14,601 nt of DNA from JACOND01 sp051011135 (GCA_051011135.1 JBPCUO010000054.1:1-14601), one strand, 5' to 3'; counted from the first letter of the stretch, positions 1-8,790 are shown. A program made the numbers and translations. The notes: generated by a model from the letters alone, not told the origin.

Positions 1-1944
1 CACTTGATCTCTTGCTTCTTTTAAAAGCTCTTCTTTATGAGAAGGAATTTGTAAATCATTAACACTTATAGAAATACCTGCTTTAGTAGAATATTTAAAT
101 CCTGCTTGCATCAATCTATCCGCTAATAAAACCGTTTGTTTAGCGCCACAAAGACGAAAAGTTTTATCTATCAATTCCCCTAAAGAACTTTTACTCATAA
201 CTCTATTGTAAAAAGAAAAAGGAACTTGTTTTGGAATAATAGCGCTTAATAAAGCTCGGCCTACAGAAGTTTTTTCTTTCTTTTCATAAATGCGACAAGT
301 GATTTCTGCTTGAAGATCTATAGATCCAGATTCATAAGCATAAATAACTTCTGCAACACTTCCAAAAAACTTCCCAGAACCTTGAACCCCTGGTCGAGTA
401 CGAGTCATCCAATACATTCCTAAAACAATATCTTGCGTAGGATTAATGACAGGCTGTCCACTTGCAGGACTTAAAATATTATTTGTTGCCATAATTAAAG
501 TTCTAGCCTCTGTTTGAGCTTCTATAGAAAGAGGAACATGAACCGCCATTTGATCTCCATCAAAATCAGCATTAAAAGCTGTACACACTAAAGGGTGAAG
601 CTGAATGGCTTTTCCTTCATGTAAAACAGGTTCAAAAGCTTGAATACCTAATCGATGTAAGGTTGGTGCTCTATTTAATAAGACAGGATGTTCTTTTACA
701 ACTTCAGAAAGAATACTCCACACTTCATCTGTAGGAGCTTCCACTAAAGCTTTAGCTTGTTTTACTGTAGTCACCAAGCCTCTTTGTTCTAATTTATTAT
801 AGATAAAAGGTTTAAATAATTCTAAGGCCATAGTTTTTGGTAATCCACATTCATGGAGTCTTAAATGAGGCCCTACAACAATCACAGAACGACCCGAATA
901 ATCAACTCGCTTACCTAGAAGGTTAGAACGAAATCGACCTTGCTTTCCTTTTAAAATATCACTTAAAGAACGAAGAGGTCTTTTGTTAGCTCCTGTGAAA
1001 ACTTTACCGCCTCTTCCATTATCTAAAAGAGCATCGACAGCTTCTTGAAGCATCCTTTTTTCATTACGAATAATAATATCTGGAGCATTGAGCTCTTGAA
1101 GTTTTTTAAGACGGTTGTTTCTGTTAATAACTCGACGATAAAGGTCATTTAAATCAGAGGTTGCAAAACGACCTCCATCTAAAGGAACTAAAGGACGCAA
1201 ATCCGGAGGGATAACAGGAAGAACATCTAACATCATCCATTCAGGACGGTTGATAGATTTTTGAAAATCTTCTATCACTTTAAGTCTTTTTCTAAGTTTT
1301 TTAATTTGAGCTTCAGAAGTTGTTTCTACTAAAGATTGACGAAGTTGTTTCGCTGTCATCTCTAAATCTACATCTTTAATAAGTTGCTTAACAGCTGTTC
1401 CACCTAGGTCGACTTTAAAATGGGGACCATATTTTTCTTGAGCTTTTTCATAATCATCTTCTGTTAAAATTTGTCCTTTTTTAAGATCTGTATCTAATGG
1501 ATCTGTCACTACATAACATTCACAATAAAGAATTCTTTGAATCTCTTTAACAGATCTTCCTAAAAAAGCCGCTAAACGACTAGAAATAGATTTTAAAAAC
1601 CAAACATGAGCCACAGGAGTTGCTAATTCGATATGACCTAAACGCTCTCTTCTAACTTTTAATTTTGTAATCTCTGTTCCACATTTTTCACAAACAACAC
1701 CACGATATTTCATTCCTTTGTATTTTCCACAAATACATTCATAATCTTTAATGGGTCCAAAAATTTTACAACAAAACAAACCCTCTCGTTCAGGCTTAAA
1801 AGTTCTGTAATTAATGGTTTCTGGTTTTTTAACTTCCCCATAACTCCAACGACGAATCATTTCAGGAGACGCAATGGAAACCCTTATAGATTTCAGTGCT
1901 AATGGATCTTTTGGTTTATCAAAAAAATTTAACAAATCTCTCAT
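1..1944 (-). CDS. rpoC: DNA-directed RNA polymerase subunit beta' (3' part beyond the window)
   Basis: Encodes the N-terminal 648 residues of the largest RNA polymerase subunit, which provides the clamp and half of the active site. The frame is open to base 1, and the remaining C-terminal half lies outside the window. My translation starts MRDLLNFFDKPKDPLALKSI. The zinc-binding cysteines of the clamp are C70, C72, C85 and C88. The active-site motif NADFDGD lies at residues 458-464 (bases 553-573), so the three Mg-binding aspartates are D460, D462 and D464, the same numbering as E. coli. Other conserved blocks are RPEWMMLDVLPVIPPDLRPL and GKQGRFRSNLLGKRVDYSGR. The ATG at 1942-1944 lies three bases after the rpoB stop, and its ribosome binding site sits inside the end of rpoB. 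No frameshift or unusual insertion is visible in this part. Confidence 0.98.
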   Translation of the reverse strand, partial: MRDLLNFFDKPKDPLALKSIRVSIASPEMIRRWSYGEVKKPETINYRTFKPEREGLFCCKIFGPIKDYECICGKYKGMKYRGVVCEKCGTEITKLKVRRERLGHIELATPVAHVWFLKSISSRLAAFLGRSVKEIQRILYCECYVVTDPLDTDLKKGQILTEDDYEKAQEKYGPHFKVDLGGTAVKQLIKDVDLEMTAKQLRQSLVETTSEAQIKKLRKRLKVIEDFQKSINRPEWMMLDVLPVIPPDLRPLVPLDGGRFATSDLNDLYRRVINRNNRLKKLQELNAPDIIIRNEKRMLQEAVDALLDNGRGGKVFTGANKRPLRSLSDILKGKQGRFRSNLLGKRVDYSGRSVIVVGPHLRLHECGLPKTMALELFKPFIYNKLEQRGLVTTVKQAKALVEAPTDEVWSILSEVVKEHPVLLNRAPTLHRLGIQAFEPVLHEGKAIQLHPLVCTAFNADFDGDQMAVHVPLSIEAQTEARTLIMATNNILSPASGQPVINPTQDIVLGMYWMTRTRPGVQGSGKFFGSVAEVIYAYESGSIDLQAEITCRIYEKKEKTSVGRALLSAIIPKQVPFSFYNRVMSKSSLGELIDKTFRLCGAKQTVLLADRLMQAGFKYSTKAGISISVNDLQIPSHKEELLKEARDQV

Positions 1945-1947
1945 TTT

Positions 1948-4900
1948 TTATTTCTCCTCATTTTCTTCTTCAGTTTCTGCAGCCTCAGTTAAAACATCCG
2001 ATTCAAACATTTCTACATTCAATCCTAAACTTTTCATCTCATTAATAAGAACATTAAAAGACTCAGGAATCCCAGGCTCTAAAACATTTTCTCCCTTAAC
2101 AATACTTTCATACATGCGAACACGACCAGCAACATCATCAGATTTCACGGTTAAAAATTCTTGAAGACAATAAGCGGCACCATAAGCTTCAATAGCCCAA
2201 ACCTCCATCTCTCCAAGTCTTTGTCCTCCAAATTGAGATTTACCACCTAATGGTTGTTGAGAAACTAAAGAGTAAGGACCGATGGATCTAGCATGTATTT
2301 TTTCTTCTACAAGATGATGCAGTTTTAACATATACATAATTCCTATAGTTACAGGCATTTCAAAAGGCTCTCCACTTCTTCCATCAAATAAAACGGTTTG
2401 TCCTGTTTCTGGAAGTTGAGCATGTTTTAAAAAGTTTTTAACATCTTTTTCTTTAGCTCCATCAAAAACAGGAGTGGCTACATGGATTCCATTTTCTGCT
2501 TTTTTAATAAGAGTTTTAAGAGACTCATCATCAGCAAGGTCTATAGACTTTACAATTTCTGAATCATTCATATAAGTTTCTTTTAAGGCATTTTTAGCTT
2601 CTTTTTCTTTAAAATGATCTAGATGTTTTTGAAGCTGTTGCCCTAAGCTATGAGCTGCCCAACCTAGATGAATTTCTAAAACCTGTCCAATATTCATACG
2701 AGAAGGAACACCTAAAGGATTCAACACCATATCTACTGGAGTTCCATCTGCCAGATAAGGCATATCTTCTTCTGGAAGAACTTTAGAAATCACACCTTTG
2801 TTACCATGACGACCAGCAAATTTATCACCCACTTGAACTTTTCTTTTAACAGCAACATAAACTTTTATCATTTTAACAACACCTGGTAAAAGCTCATCTC
2901 CTGAAGAAAGCCTTTCGACTCTTTCGTTATAAATAGATTCTAATTTATCCAGCCTTACACAAGCTTCATCGATAGTCTCTCTGACTTTTTTAGAATTTTT
3001 ATCATTTGATAAAGGAATATAAGCCAGAAGATCAAAAGGTATAGATTTAAGATCCTGTTCTTTTATCTTTTGGTTTTTGCTTAAAAGTTTTTCTGAACCA
3101 TCATCGCTTAAAAGAACATCTGAAGTTTTTTGATCAATTAAAAGCTCTTTGATTTCATCGAGAGTATTATTTTTAATAGCATTCTTTTTAATATCTGTAT
3201 CTTTTTTTAATTTTTCTTCTTTTTCTGAAATGATTTTTTTCAATCGATCACTTTTATCAACACCTTCACGAGTGTAAATTTGAGTATCAATCACCGTTCC
3301 TGAAACACCAGAAGACACTCTTAAAGAAGTATCTTTGACTTCTCCTGCTTTTTCTCCAAAAATGGCTAACACTAATTTTTTCTCAGGGGATATTTGATTT
3401 TCAGCTTTAGGTGTTACTTTACCAACTAAAATATCTCCCACACGAACATCTGCTCCAATGCGAATAATTCCTGATTCATCCAGGTTGTTAAGAGTTTCTT
3501 CTCCAACATTAGGGATATCATTTGTAATTTCTTCACGACCTAATTTTGTATCTCTTGCCAAGCATTCAAACTCTTCAATATGAATGGAAGTATAAATATC
3601 TTTTTTTATAAGTTTTTCTGAAATTAAAATAGAATCCTCAAAATTATAACCTGCCCAAGGAGTAAAAGCGACCATGATATTTCGGCCTAAAGCCAGTTCT
3701 CCCATATCCATAGAAAGACCATCAGCAATAACATCTCCTGTTTGAACTTGATCTCCAATTTTCACAATAGGCTTTTGATTGAAACAAGTATTCTGATTTG
3801 TTCTTTGATATTTAATTAAATCATAAATATCAACGCTATCAACAGGGTTTCCTTTTTTATCCACACGACGAATAACAATACGAGAAGCATCTAATTCTTT
3901 AACAAAACCATTGTGTTTACAAACAACACTATTTCCTGAATCTTGAGCGACTAATTTTTCAATCCCTGTTCCTATAAGAGGAGCTTCAGAGGTCACTAGA
4001 GGAACCGCTTGTCTTTGCATGTTAGAGCCCATAAGTGCACGATTCGCATCATCATGTTCTAAAAATGGTATTAACGAAGCTGCAATAGAAACCAATTGAC
4101 CTGGAGATACATCCATTAAAGTCGCTTGATTTTTTTGAACTGTTTTATATTCACCACTCACACGAGCTGTTAAAAAATCATCTTTAGGAACTTGCTCAAA
4201 GCCTGCTCGAGATTGCAAAATCACATGCGACTCCTCTTCTAAAGCAGAATAGTATTTTATATTATTTACAATTTCCCCTTCTTTTAACTCACAATAAGGA
4301 GTTTCGATAAATCCATATTCATTAACGCGTGCAAAAGTTGCTAACGATGCAATCAAACCAATGTTGGGACCTTCAGGAGTTTCAATAGGGCAAATTCTTC
4401 CATAATGAGTCGGATGAACATCTCTCACCTCAAACCCTGCTCTTTCTCTTGTTAAACCTCCTGGTCCAAAAGCAGATAATCTTCTTTTGTGAGTGATTTC
4501 TGCCAGAGGATTTGTTTGATCCATAAATTGTGATAATTGACTAGAGCCAAAAAATTCCTTAACAACAGCGCTCACTGATTTAGCATTAATCAAATCATGA
4601 GGCATCATTGTGTCTATATCTTGAAGACTCATTCGCTCTTTCACGACTCTTTCCATACGAACCAAACCGACACGATATTGATTTTCTAAAAGCTCACCCA
4701 CAGAGCGAACTCTTCGATTTCCTAAATGATCAATGTCATCAACTTGACCTTTACCATTTTTTAAATCCACTAAGTGCTGAAGCACTCTTAAAATATCTTT
4801 TTTTGTAAGAACTGTATGTTCTTCAGAAATATCTGTAAAATTAAATCTGTGATTGATTTTTACACGACCGACTTCTCCTAAATCATAAGTCGCTGATTCA

Positions 4901-6096
4901 AAAAATAAATTTTTTAAATAAACTTGAGCCGCTTCTAAGACTGGAGGCTCTCCCGGTCTCATTCGTTTATAAATATCTAATAAAGCTTCTTCTTCACCGT
5001 TCACTCCATCAACTAATAAAGTATTAGAAACATAGGGACCAGAAACCAAGCTATCAAAGAAAATAACTGAAAAATCTTTAACCCCTTTTTCCGTAAAAGT
5101 TTTAATCATATCTTCACGAATCGCTTGATTCGACTCTAAAAGAATTTCACCCGTAGAAGAATCTATAACAGGACGAGCTGTTACAACATGCTTTAAATCT
5201 TCTTCTTTAATGCATACTTCTGTAATATTACTTTGTTTAACTTTTTTAATAACAGATTTTGTAATTCTTCGACCAGAATGAATAATAACTTGTCCTTTAG
5301 AATCTTGAATATCTCCTAATAGTCTTTGTCCTTCCATTTTTTCAATATTAATAGATCTATAAATTTGATTCTTTTTAAAATAAATTTTATCGACATTATA
5401 AAAAGCTGCCAAAATTTCATCGGAAGAAAACCCTAAGGCTTTTAATAAAACAGTCGCTGCAAATTTTCTTTTTCTATCAATACGAACATTAACAATATCT
5501 TTTTGATCAAATTCAAAATCCAGCCATGATCCACGGTAAGGAATGATTCGAGCAGAATAAATATATTTACCACTTGTGCTATCTTTCCCATTATCATGGT
5601 CAAAAAAGACACCCGGAGAGCGATGCAATTGAGAAACAACAACCCGCTCTGTTCCATTAACAATAAAAGAAGCGTAGTTGGTCATAAGAGGAATATCGCT
5701 TAAGTAAACTTCCTGTTCTTTAACATCACGAATGGTTTTTTCTTTTCCCTCTTGATTCGATTCAAAAATCACCAACCTTAAAGTTACTTTTAAAGGAGAG
5801 GCGTAAGTCATCCCTCTTTGGAGACAATCTTTAACATCATACTTTGGATGAAAAAGCTCGTATTTAACAAATTCTAAACTCACTGTATTGTGATAATCGA
5901 AAATAGGAAAAACAGACTTAAAAATAGCTTGAAGACCTACATTTTTTCTTTTTTCAGGAGAAATATCTTGTTGTAAAAATTTTTCATAAGAAAATTTTTG
6001 AAGATTGATTAAATTAGGTATTTCTATCGTATTTTTTGCAGCCCCAAAATTTTTACGAAGACGCAAATTAGAGCCAGTAATATTGTTTTTTTTCAT
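1948..6096 (-). CDS. rpoB: DNA-directed RNA polymerase subunit beta
   Basis: Full-length 1382-residue beta subunit of RNA polymerase (E. coli has 1342). The order is typical: a protrusion and lobe with an insert around residues 230-345, the rifampicin pocket at residues 517-543 (GSSQLSQFMDQ onward), and NFEDSILISE with the acidic pair E820-D821. A lysine-rich insert of the proteobacterial type follows at about 945-1060. Next come GDKFAGRHGNKG, whose active-site lysines are K1092 and K1100, and the C-terminal clamp segment (GGKSQFGGQRLGEMEVWA). The protein ends in an acidic tail. In the rifampicin pocket, the equivalents of E. coli D516, H526 and S531 are retained (D526, H536, S541), but the L533 equivalent is Phe (F543). 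The ATG is preceded by AGGAA at 6106-6110, nine bases upstream. It follows rplL across an 85-base gap with a hairpin and is followed by rpoC after three bases. Confidence 0.99.
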   Translation of the reverse strand: MKKNNITGSNLRLRKNFGAAKNTIEIPNLINLQKFSYEKFLQQDISPEKRKNVGLQAIFKSVFPIFDYHNTVSLEFVKYELFHPKYDVKDCLQRGMTYASPLKVTLRLVIFESNQEGKEKTIRDVKEQEVYLSDIPLMTNYASFIVNGTERVVVSQLHRSPGVFFDHDNGKDSTSGKYIYSARIIPYRGSWLDFEFDQKDIVNVRIDRKRKFAATVLLKALGFSSDEILAAFYNVDKIYFKKNQIYRSINIEKMEGQRLLGDIQDSKGQVIIHSGRRITKSVIKKVKQSNITEVCIKEEDLKHVVTARPVIDSSTGEILLESNQAIREDMIKTFTEKGVKDFSVIFFDSLVSGPYVSNTLLVDGVNGEEEALLDIYKRMRPGEPPVLEAAQVYLKNLFFESATYDLGEVGRVKINHRFNFTDISEEHTVLTKKDILRVLQHLVDLKNGKGQVDDIDHLGNRRVRSVGELLENQYRVGLVRMERVVKERMSLQDIDTMMPHDLINAKSVSAVVKEFFGSSQLSQFMDQTNPLAEITHKRRLSAFGPGGLTRERAGFEVRDVHPTHYGRICPIETPEGPNIGLIASLATFARVNEYGFIETPYCELKEGEIVNNIKYYSALEEESHVILQSRAGFEQVPKDDFLTARVSGEYKTVQKNQATLMDVSPGQLVSIAASLIPFLEHDDANRALMGSNMQRQAVPLVTSEAPLIGTGIEKLVAQDSGNSVVCKHNGFVKELDASRIVIRRVDKKGNPVDSVDIYDLIKYQRTNQNTCFNQKPIVKIGDQVQTGDVIADGLSMDMGELALGRNIMVAFTPWAGYNFEDSILISEKLIKKDIYTSIHIEEFECLARDTKLGREEITNDIPNVGEETLNNLDESGIIRIGADVRVGDILVGKVTPKAENQISPEKKLVLAIFGEKAGEVKDTSLRVSSGVSGTVIDTQIYTREGVDKSDRLKKIISEKEEKLKKDTDIKKNAIKNNTLDEIKELLIDQKTSDVLLSDDGSEKLLSKNQKIKEQDLKSIPFDLLAYIPLSNDKNSKKVRETIDEACVRLDKLESIYNERVERLSSGDELLPGVVKMIKVYVAVKRKVQVGDKFAGRHGNKGVISKVLPEEDMPYLADGTPVDMVLNPLGVPSRMNIGQVLEIHLGWAAHSLGQQLQKHLDHFKEKEAKNALKETYMNDSEIVKSIDLADDESLKTLIKKAENGIHVATPVFDGAKEKDVKNFLKHAQLPETGQTVLFDGRSGEPFEMPVTIGIMYMLKLHHLVEEKIHARSIGPYSLVSQQPLGGKSQFGGQRLGEMEVWAIEAYGAAYCLQEFLTVKSDDVAGRVRMYESIVKGENVLEPGIPESFNVLINEMKSLGLNVEMFESDVLTEAAETEEENEEK
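1954..1959 (-). promoter_or_regulatory. rpoC ribosome binding site inside the rpoB 3' end
   Basis: GAGGAG on the minus strand, nine bases before the rpoC ATG. These bases also code for the EE of the EEK at the rpoB C-terminus, so the rpoC initiation signal is built into rpoB. This fits translational coupling of the two subunits. The site supports the rpoC start at 1944. Confidence 0.75.
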
Positions 6097-6128
6097 AATT
6101 TTTTATTCCTAGTTTTTAAAAACAATCA

Positions 6129-6160
6129 TCGAATCTTTTTACATAAGTAAAAAGATTCGA
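6129..6160 (-). terminator. Perfect stem-loop between rplL and rpoB (probable attenuator or processing site)
   Basis: An uninterrupted 14-bp inverted repeat, TCGAATCTTTTTAC with its exact complement, around a 4-base loop. It lies 32 bases upstream of rpoB. On the transcribed minus strand the stem is followed by TGATTGTTTTT, an interrupted T-rich tail, so it resembles a partial intrinsic terminator. In E. coli the rplL-rpoB gap contains a partial terminator and an RNase III cut site that lower rpoBC expression relative to the ribosomal proteins. I infer the same role here. Whether it terminates or is a cleavage site cannot be told from sequence. Confidence 0.75.
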
Positions 6161-6181
6161 CTTTCATCTATTTATTTCTAT

Positions 6182-6559
6182 TTATTTAACTTCTACCTTA
6201 GCGCCTGCTTTTTCTAAAGCCGCTTTGATTTTATCAGCATCTTCTTTAGATATACCAGTTTTTAAAGGCTTTGGAGCTCCCTCTACAAGATCTTTTGCTT
6301 CTTTAAGACCTAATCCTGTCACTCCTCTTACTTCTTTAATAACAGCAATTTTATTACTTCCAGCACTTGCTAAAGTAACATCAAATTCTGTTTTTTCTTC
6401 TCCGCCAGCAGCAGCTCCCGCTCCCGCTCCGGCCACAGCTATAGGTGCAGCTGCAGAAACTCCCCATTTATCTTCTAGCTCTTTTATAAGACCAGCCATT
6501 TCCATTACAGGAAGTTTTGATAAATAATCAATTACCTTTTCTTTATTTAGTTCTGCCAT
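6182..6559 (-). CDS. rplL: 50S ribosomal protein L7/L12
   Basis: A 125-residue stalk protein that recruits and stimulates translational GTPases. It is present in several copies per ribosome, bound to L10. The N-terminal dimerisation helices are at residues 1-32. A flexible Ala/Gly-rich hinge spans roughly 35-53. The factor-binding C-terminal domain is at 57-125, with the family block KIAVIKEVRGVTGLGLKEAK at residues 70-89. The length is typical. It follows rplJ after 27 bases and precedes rpoB across the hairpin gap. It has the strongest-looking Shine-Dalgarno sequence of the operon, which fits its need for higher synthesis than its neighbours. Confidence 0.98.
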   Translation of the reverse strand: MAELNKEKVIDYLSKLPVMEMAGLIKELEDKWGVSAAAPIAVAGAGAGAAAGGEEKTEFDVTLASAGSNKIAVIKEVRGVTGLGLKEAKDLVEGAPKPLKTGISKEDADKIKAALEKAGAKVEVK

Positions 6560-6566
6560 GTTATTT

Positions 6567-6573
6567 CTCCTTT
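6567..6573 (-). promoter_or_regulatory. Strong rplL ribosome binding site
   Basis: AAAGGAG on the minus strand, seven bases before the rplL ATG, within a 27-base untranslated gap. The preceding ribosomal protein genes use weaker sites embedded in the gene before them. A stronger, free-standing site fits over-translation of L7/L12. The translation effect is inference. Confidence 0.8.
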
Positions 6574-6586
6574 GTTTTGTTTTTTA

Positions 6587-7114
6587 TTAATTACCTTGTT
6601 TATCCTTGTATGAATTCAATACTCTAACACAAGATTCAGGAACCGCTTTTAGAGTTCCTAAAAATTTTGTAAGTGGTGTAGATAATAATCCTACCAACTG
6701 AGATCTTAAAACTTCTAAAGAAGGAAGAGTTGATAAAATTTTTACTTCTTTTTCTGAAACTAAAGCGCCTTCTAAAATCCCACATTTAACTTTAAAAACC
6801 TCATTTTGTTTGGACATATCATCCATAACTTTTGCAACGCCAACAACATCATCATAAACAAAAACAAAAGCATTAGGGCCGTCCAATCGAGCATCATAAA
6901 CAGATTTTAAATCAGAGTTTGAATCCAAGGCTAAACGAGCTAAAGTATTGCGAATGACTTTAATGTCTGCCTGGTTTTGTTTGAGTTGCTTTCTAAGATG
7001 AGTCATTTCCTCTACATTTAATCCAATACAATTTACTAAAAAGCTAGATTTTGCTTTTGAAAAACTATCAGAGAGCGACGCGATTTGATTTTTTTTATTT
7101 GTTTTAGTTATCAT
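6587..7114 (-). CDS. rplJ: 50S ribosomal protein L10
   Basis: A 175-residue protein that anchors the L7/L12 dimers to 23S rRNA at the base of the ribosomal stalk. The N-terminal rRNA-binding domain contains the conserved pattern around SSFLVNCIGLNVEEMTHLRK and IKVIRNTLARLAL. The C-terminal helix that carries L7/L12 follows about residue 135. The length is in the usual range. The ATG lies three bases after the rplA stop, with GAGG just upstream inside the rplA coding end. In E. coli L10, or its complex with L7/L12, represses this mRNA through a long leader before rplJ. Here there is no such gap, so any equivalent target would have to overlap rplA. Confidence 0.97.
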   Translation of the reverse strand: MITKTNKKNQIASLSDSFSKAKSSFLVNCIGLNVEEMTHLRKQLKQNQADIKVIRNTLARLALDSNSDLKSVYDARLDGPNAFVFVYDDVVGVAKVMDDMSKQNEVFKVKCGILEGALVSEKEVKILSTLPSLEVLRSQLVGLLSTPLTKFLGTLKAVPESCVRVLNSYKDKQGN

Positions 7115-7117
7115 TTT

Positions 7118-7813
7118 TTAAATAGCCTCATTTTGTGTTTCGCTAATATTCAAACCTACGCTTGGCCCCATTGAAGCAGACATAAATATAGATTTTAAAT
7201 AAATTCCCTTACTAGATTTTGGTTTTTGTTTTATCACTTCCCCTGCTAAAGAAAGGTAGTTTTTCTTAAGAGATTCAAAACCCATAGATTTTTTACCAAT
7301 AGAGGTATGAAGAATTCCATTTTTTTCAACACGAAAAGAAGCTTTGCCTTTTTTTTCATCTTCTACAGCTTTAAATATTTTTGTAGTAACGCTACCTGTT
7401 TTTGGACTTGGCATAAAACCTTTAGGGCCTAAAATTTTTGCAACTTTAGCCACTAATGGCATCATCTCAGGAGTGGCGATAACGCGATCAAAATCCAACC
7501 AACCCTCTTTAATTTTTTCAACAAGATCTTCTGCTCCCACATAATCAGCTCCTGCTTTCGTTGCTTCTTCATGTTCTCCTTTAGCAAAAACAATAACTCG
7601 AACTTTTTTACCTAAACCATGAGGAAGAGAAAGAGCTCCTCTAACTTGTTGATCCGATTGTTTAGCATCAACTCCTAATTGAATAGCCACATCGATAGAT
7701 TCATCAAAACGAGCCGTAGATGTCTCTAGAATCAATTGAATACCTTCATCAATTCCATAAACTTTATCGACTTCCATTTTTTTCTTCAATTCGTTGTACC
7801 TTTTTTTAGCCAT
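7118..7813 (-). CDS. rplA: 50S ribosomal protein L1
   Basis: A 231-residue protein of the L1 stalk, which helps release tRNA from the E site. The two-domain L1 fold is recognisable from the N-terminal MAKKRYNELKKKM, the segment FDESIDVAIQLGVDAKQSDQ, and the family block ILGPKGFMPSPKTGSVT. The C-terminal segment closes the first domain (SSKGIYLKSIFMSASMGPSV). The length is typical. The ATG at 7811-7813 is three bases after the rplK stop, with AGAGG inside the rplK end as its likely ribosome binding site. In many bacteria L1 represses its own operon by binding an mRNA site near rplK. Whether that happens here is not visible. Confidence 0.98.
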   Translation of the reverse strand: MAKKRYNELKKKMEVDKVYGIDEGIQLILETSTARFDESIDVAIQLGVDAKQSDQQVRGALSLPHGLGKKVRVIVFAKGEHEEATKAGADYVGAEDLVEKIKEGWLDFDRVIATPEMMPLVAKVAKILGPKGFMPSPKTGSVTTKIFKAVEDEKKGKASFRVEKNGILHTSIGKKSMGFESLKKNYLSLAGEVIKQKPKSSKGIYLKSIFMSASMGPSVGLNISETQNEAI

Positions 7814-7816
7814 AAC

Positions 7817-8248
7817 TTAAGAAACCTCTAATCCCATGCTTTTTGCAGAACCGCTCACTTGAGACTTTGCTGATTCTAAATTAATGCAATTTAAATCTGG
7901 TAATTTGATTTTGGCAATTTCTTCTATTTGAGCTTCTGTAATCATCCCTACTTTGTCTTTTTGAGGCATTTTGGATCCGCTTTTAAGCTTCATAGCCTTT
8001 TTTAAAAGGACAGAGACAGGAGGTGTTTTTGTAATAAAACTAAAAGATCGATCTTGATAGACTGTTATTATAACAGGAATCGTTGTATCTCCTTCTTTTT
8101 GAGTTTTAGCATTAAACTGCTTGCAAAAATCCATGATATTAACTCCATGTTGACCCAAAGCAGGTCCTACAGGAGGAGCGGGATTCGCTTTTCCTGCCGC
8201 AATTTGAAGCTTAATATAACCTGTTATCTTTTTTGTCTTTTTTGCCAT
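7817..8248 (-). CDS. rplK: 50S ribosomal protein L11
   Basis: A 143-residue protein of the GTPase-associated centre, which binds the thiostrepton region of 23S rRNA. The N-terminal domain has the highly conserved proline-rich block GKANPAPPVGPALGQHGVNI at residues 19-38. The C-terminal rRNA-binding domain ends in the conserved SAKSMGLEVS. The length is exactly what the family usually shows. The ATG is two bases after the nusG stop, and AAGGAAGG, which codes for the last residues of NusG, serves as its probable ribosome binding site. Any L1 regulatory site would therefore have to overlap nusG. Confidence 0.98.
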   Translation of the reverse strand: MAKKTKKITGYIKLQIAAGKANPAPPVGPALGQHGVNIMDFCKQFNAKTQKEGDTTIPVIITVYQDRSFSFITKTPPVSVLLKKAMKLKSGSKMPQKDKVGMITEAQIEEIAKIKLPDLNCINLESAKSQVSGSAKSMGLEVS

Positions 8249-8250
8249 TT

Positions 8251-8790
8251 TTAACCTTCCTTATGTACTTGTTCAAAATCAAATTCGACAGGAGTTGGTC
8301 TTCCAAAAATACTCACTGAAGCCTTAACTCTTGCTTTTTCTTTATTGACCTCTTCCACAACACCATTAAAATTTTTAAAAGGTCCATCTATCACTAAAAT
8401 TGTATCCCCTTGTGAAAAAGTAATATTTGTTTGAGGATTTTCAACACCATCTTTAATTTTTTGCTCAATAGTTTCAAGTTGCTCCGATGGAATTTCTTTA
8501 GGTTTAGATTTTGTTCCTCCTACAAAATGACTTACATTGGGAGCACTTTTAATAGCATGCCAAAGGTCATCACTCAACTTCATTTGTAAAAAAATATAGC
8601 CTGGGTATATTTTTTTTGCACGAGTCACCTTTTTTCCTTTAGAAATTTCTACAACATCTCTTTCTGGAATAAGGACTTCTTTAACCTGATCTTCAATTTT
8701 TCGTGTTTTTATAATAGTTTCAATAACAGATTTAGCCCTAGCCTCACAATTTGTTCTTGTTTTTAAAATATACCATTTAAAATCTTCCAC
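8251..8790 (-). CDS. nusG: Transcription termination/antitermination protein NusG
   Basis: A 179-residue elongation factor that binds the RNA polymerase clamp and links it to Rho or to ribosomal S10. The N-terminal NGN domain begins at WYILKTRTNCEARAK and includes IYPGYIFLQM at residues 61-70. The C-terminal KOW domain is at about 125-179 with the signature DGPFKNFNGVVEEVN. The start is GTG (8788-8790). No in-frame ATG occurs upstream, and the first internal Met (residue 70) is too late to keep the NGN domain. The gene follows secE by seven bases, with GGAG and AAGG in the short stretch before the GTG. No extra insert between the two domains is seen. Confidence 0.97.
   Translation of the reverse strand: MEDFKWYILKTRTNCEARAKSVIETIIKTRKIEDQVKEVLIPERDVVEISKGKKVTRAKKIYPGYIFLQMKLSDDLWHAIKSAPNVSHFVGGTKSKPKEIPSEQLETIEQKIKDGVENPQTNITFSQGDTILVIDGPFKNFNGVVEEVNKEKARVKASVSIFGRPTPVEFDFEQVHKEG

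Noticed and set aside
1874..2164. Plus-strand frame of 96 codons across the rpoB-rpoC junction
   Set aside because: It lies antisense to two certain genes, has a low-complexity Ser/Phe-rich product and no family resemblance.
4608..5663. Short frames inside rpoB (4608-4808 plus strand, 5442-5663 minus strand)
   Set aside because: Both lie entirely within the conserved rpoB reading frame and encode nothing recognisable.
6225..6527. Open plus-strand frame of 100 codons opposite rplL
   Set aside because: It is the antisense shadow of a highly conserved ribosomal protein gene. Its Ala/Pro-rich run mirrors the Ala/Gly hinge, and it has no ribosome binding site.
7344..8254. Plus-strand frames opposite rplA (7344-7544) and rplK (8054-8254)
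   Set aside because: Antisense shadows without initiation signals or recognisable products.
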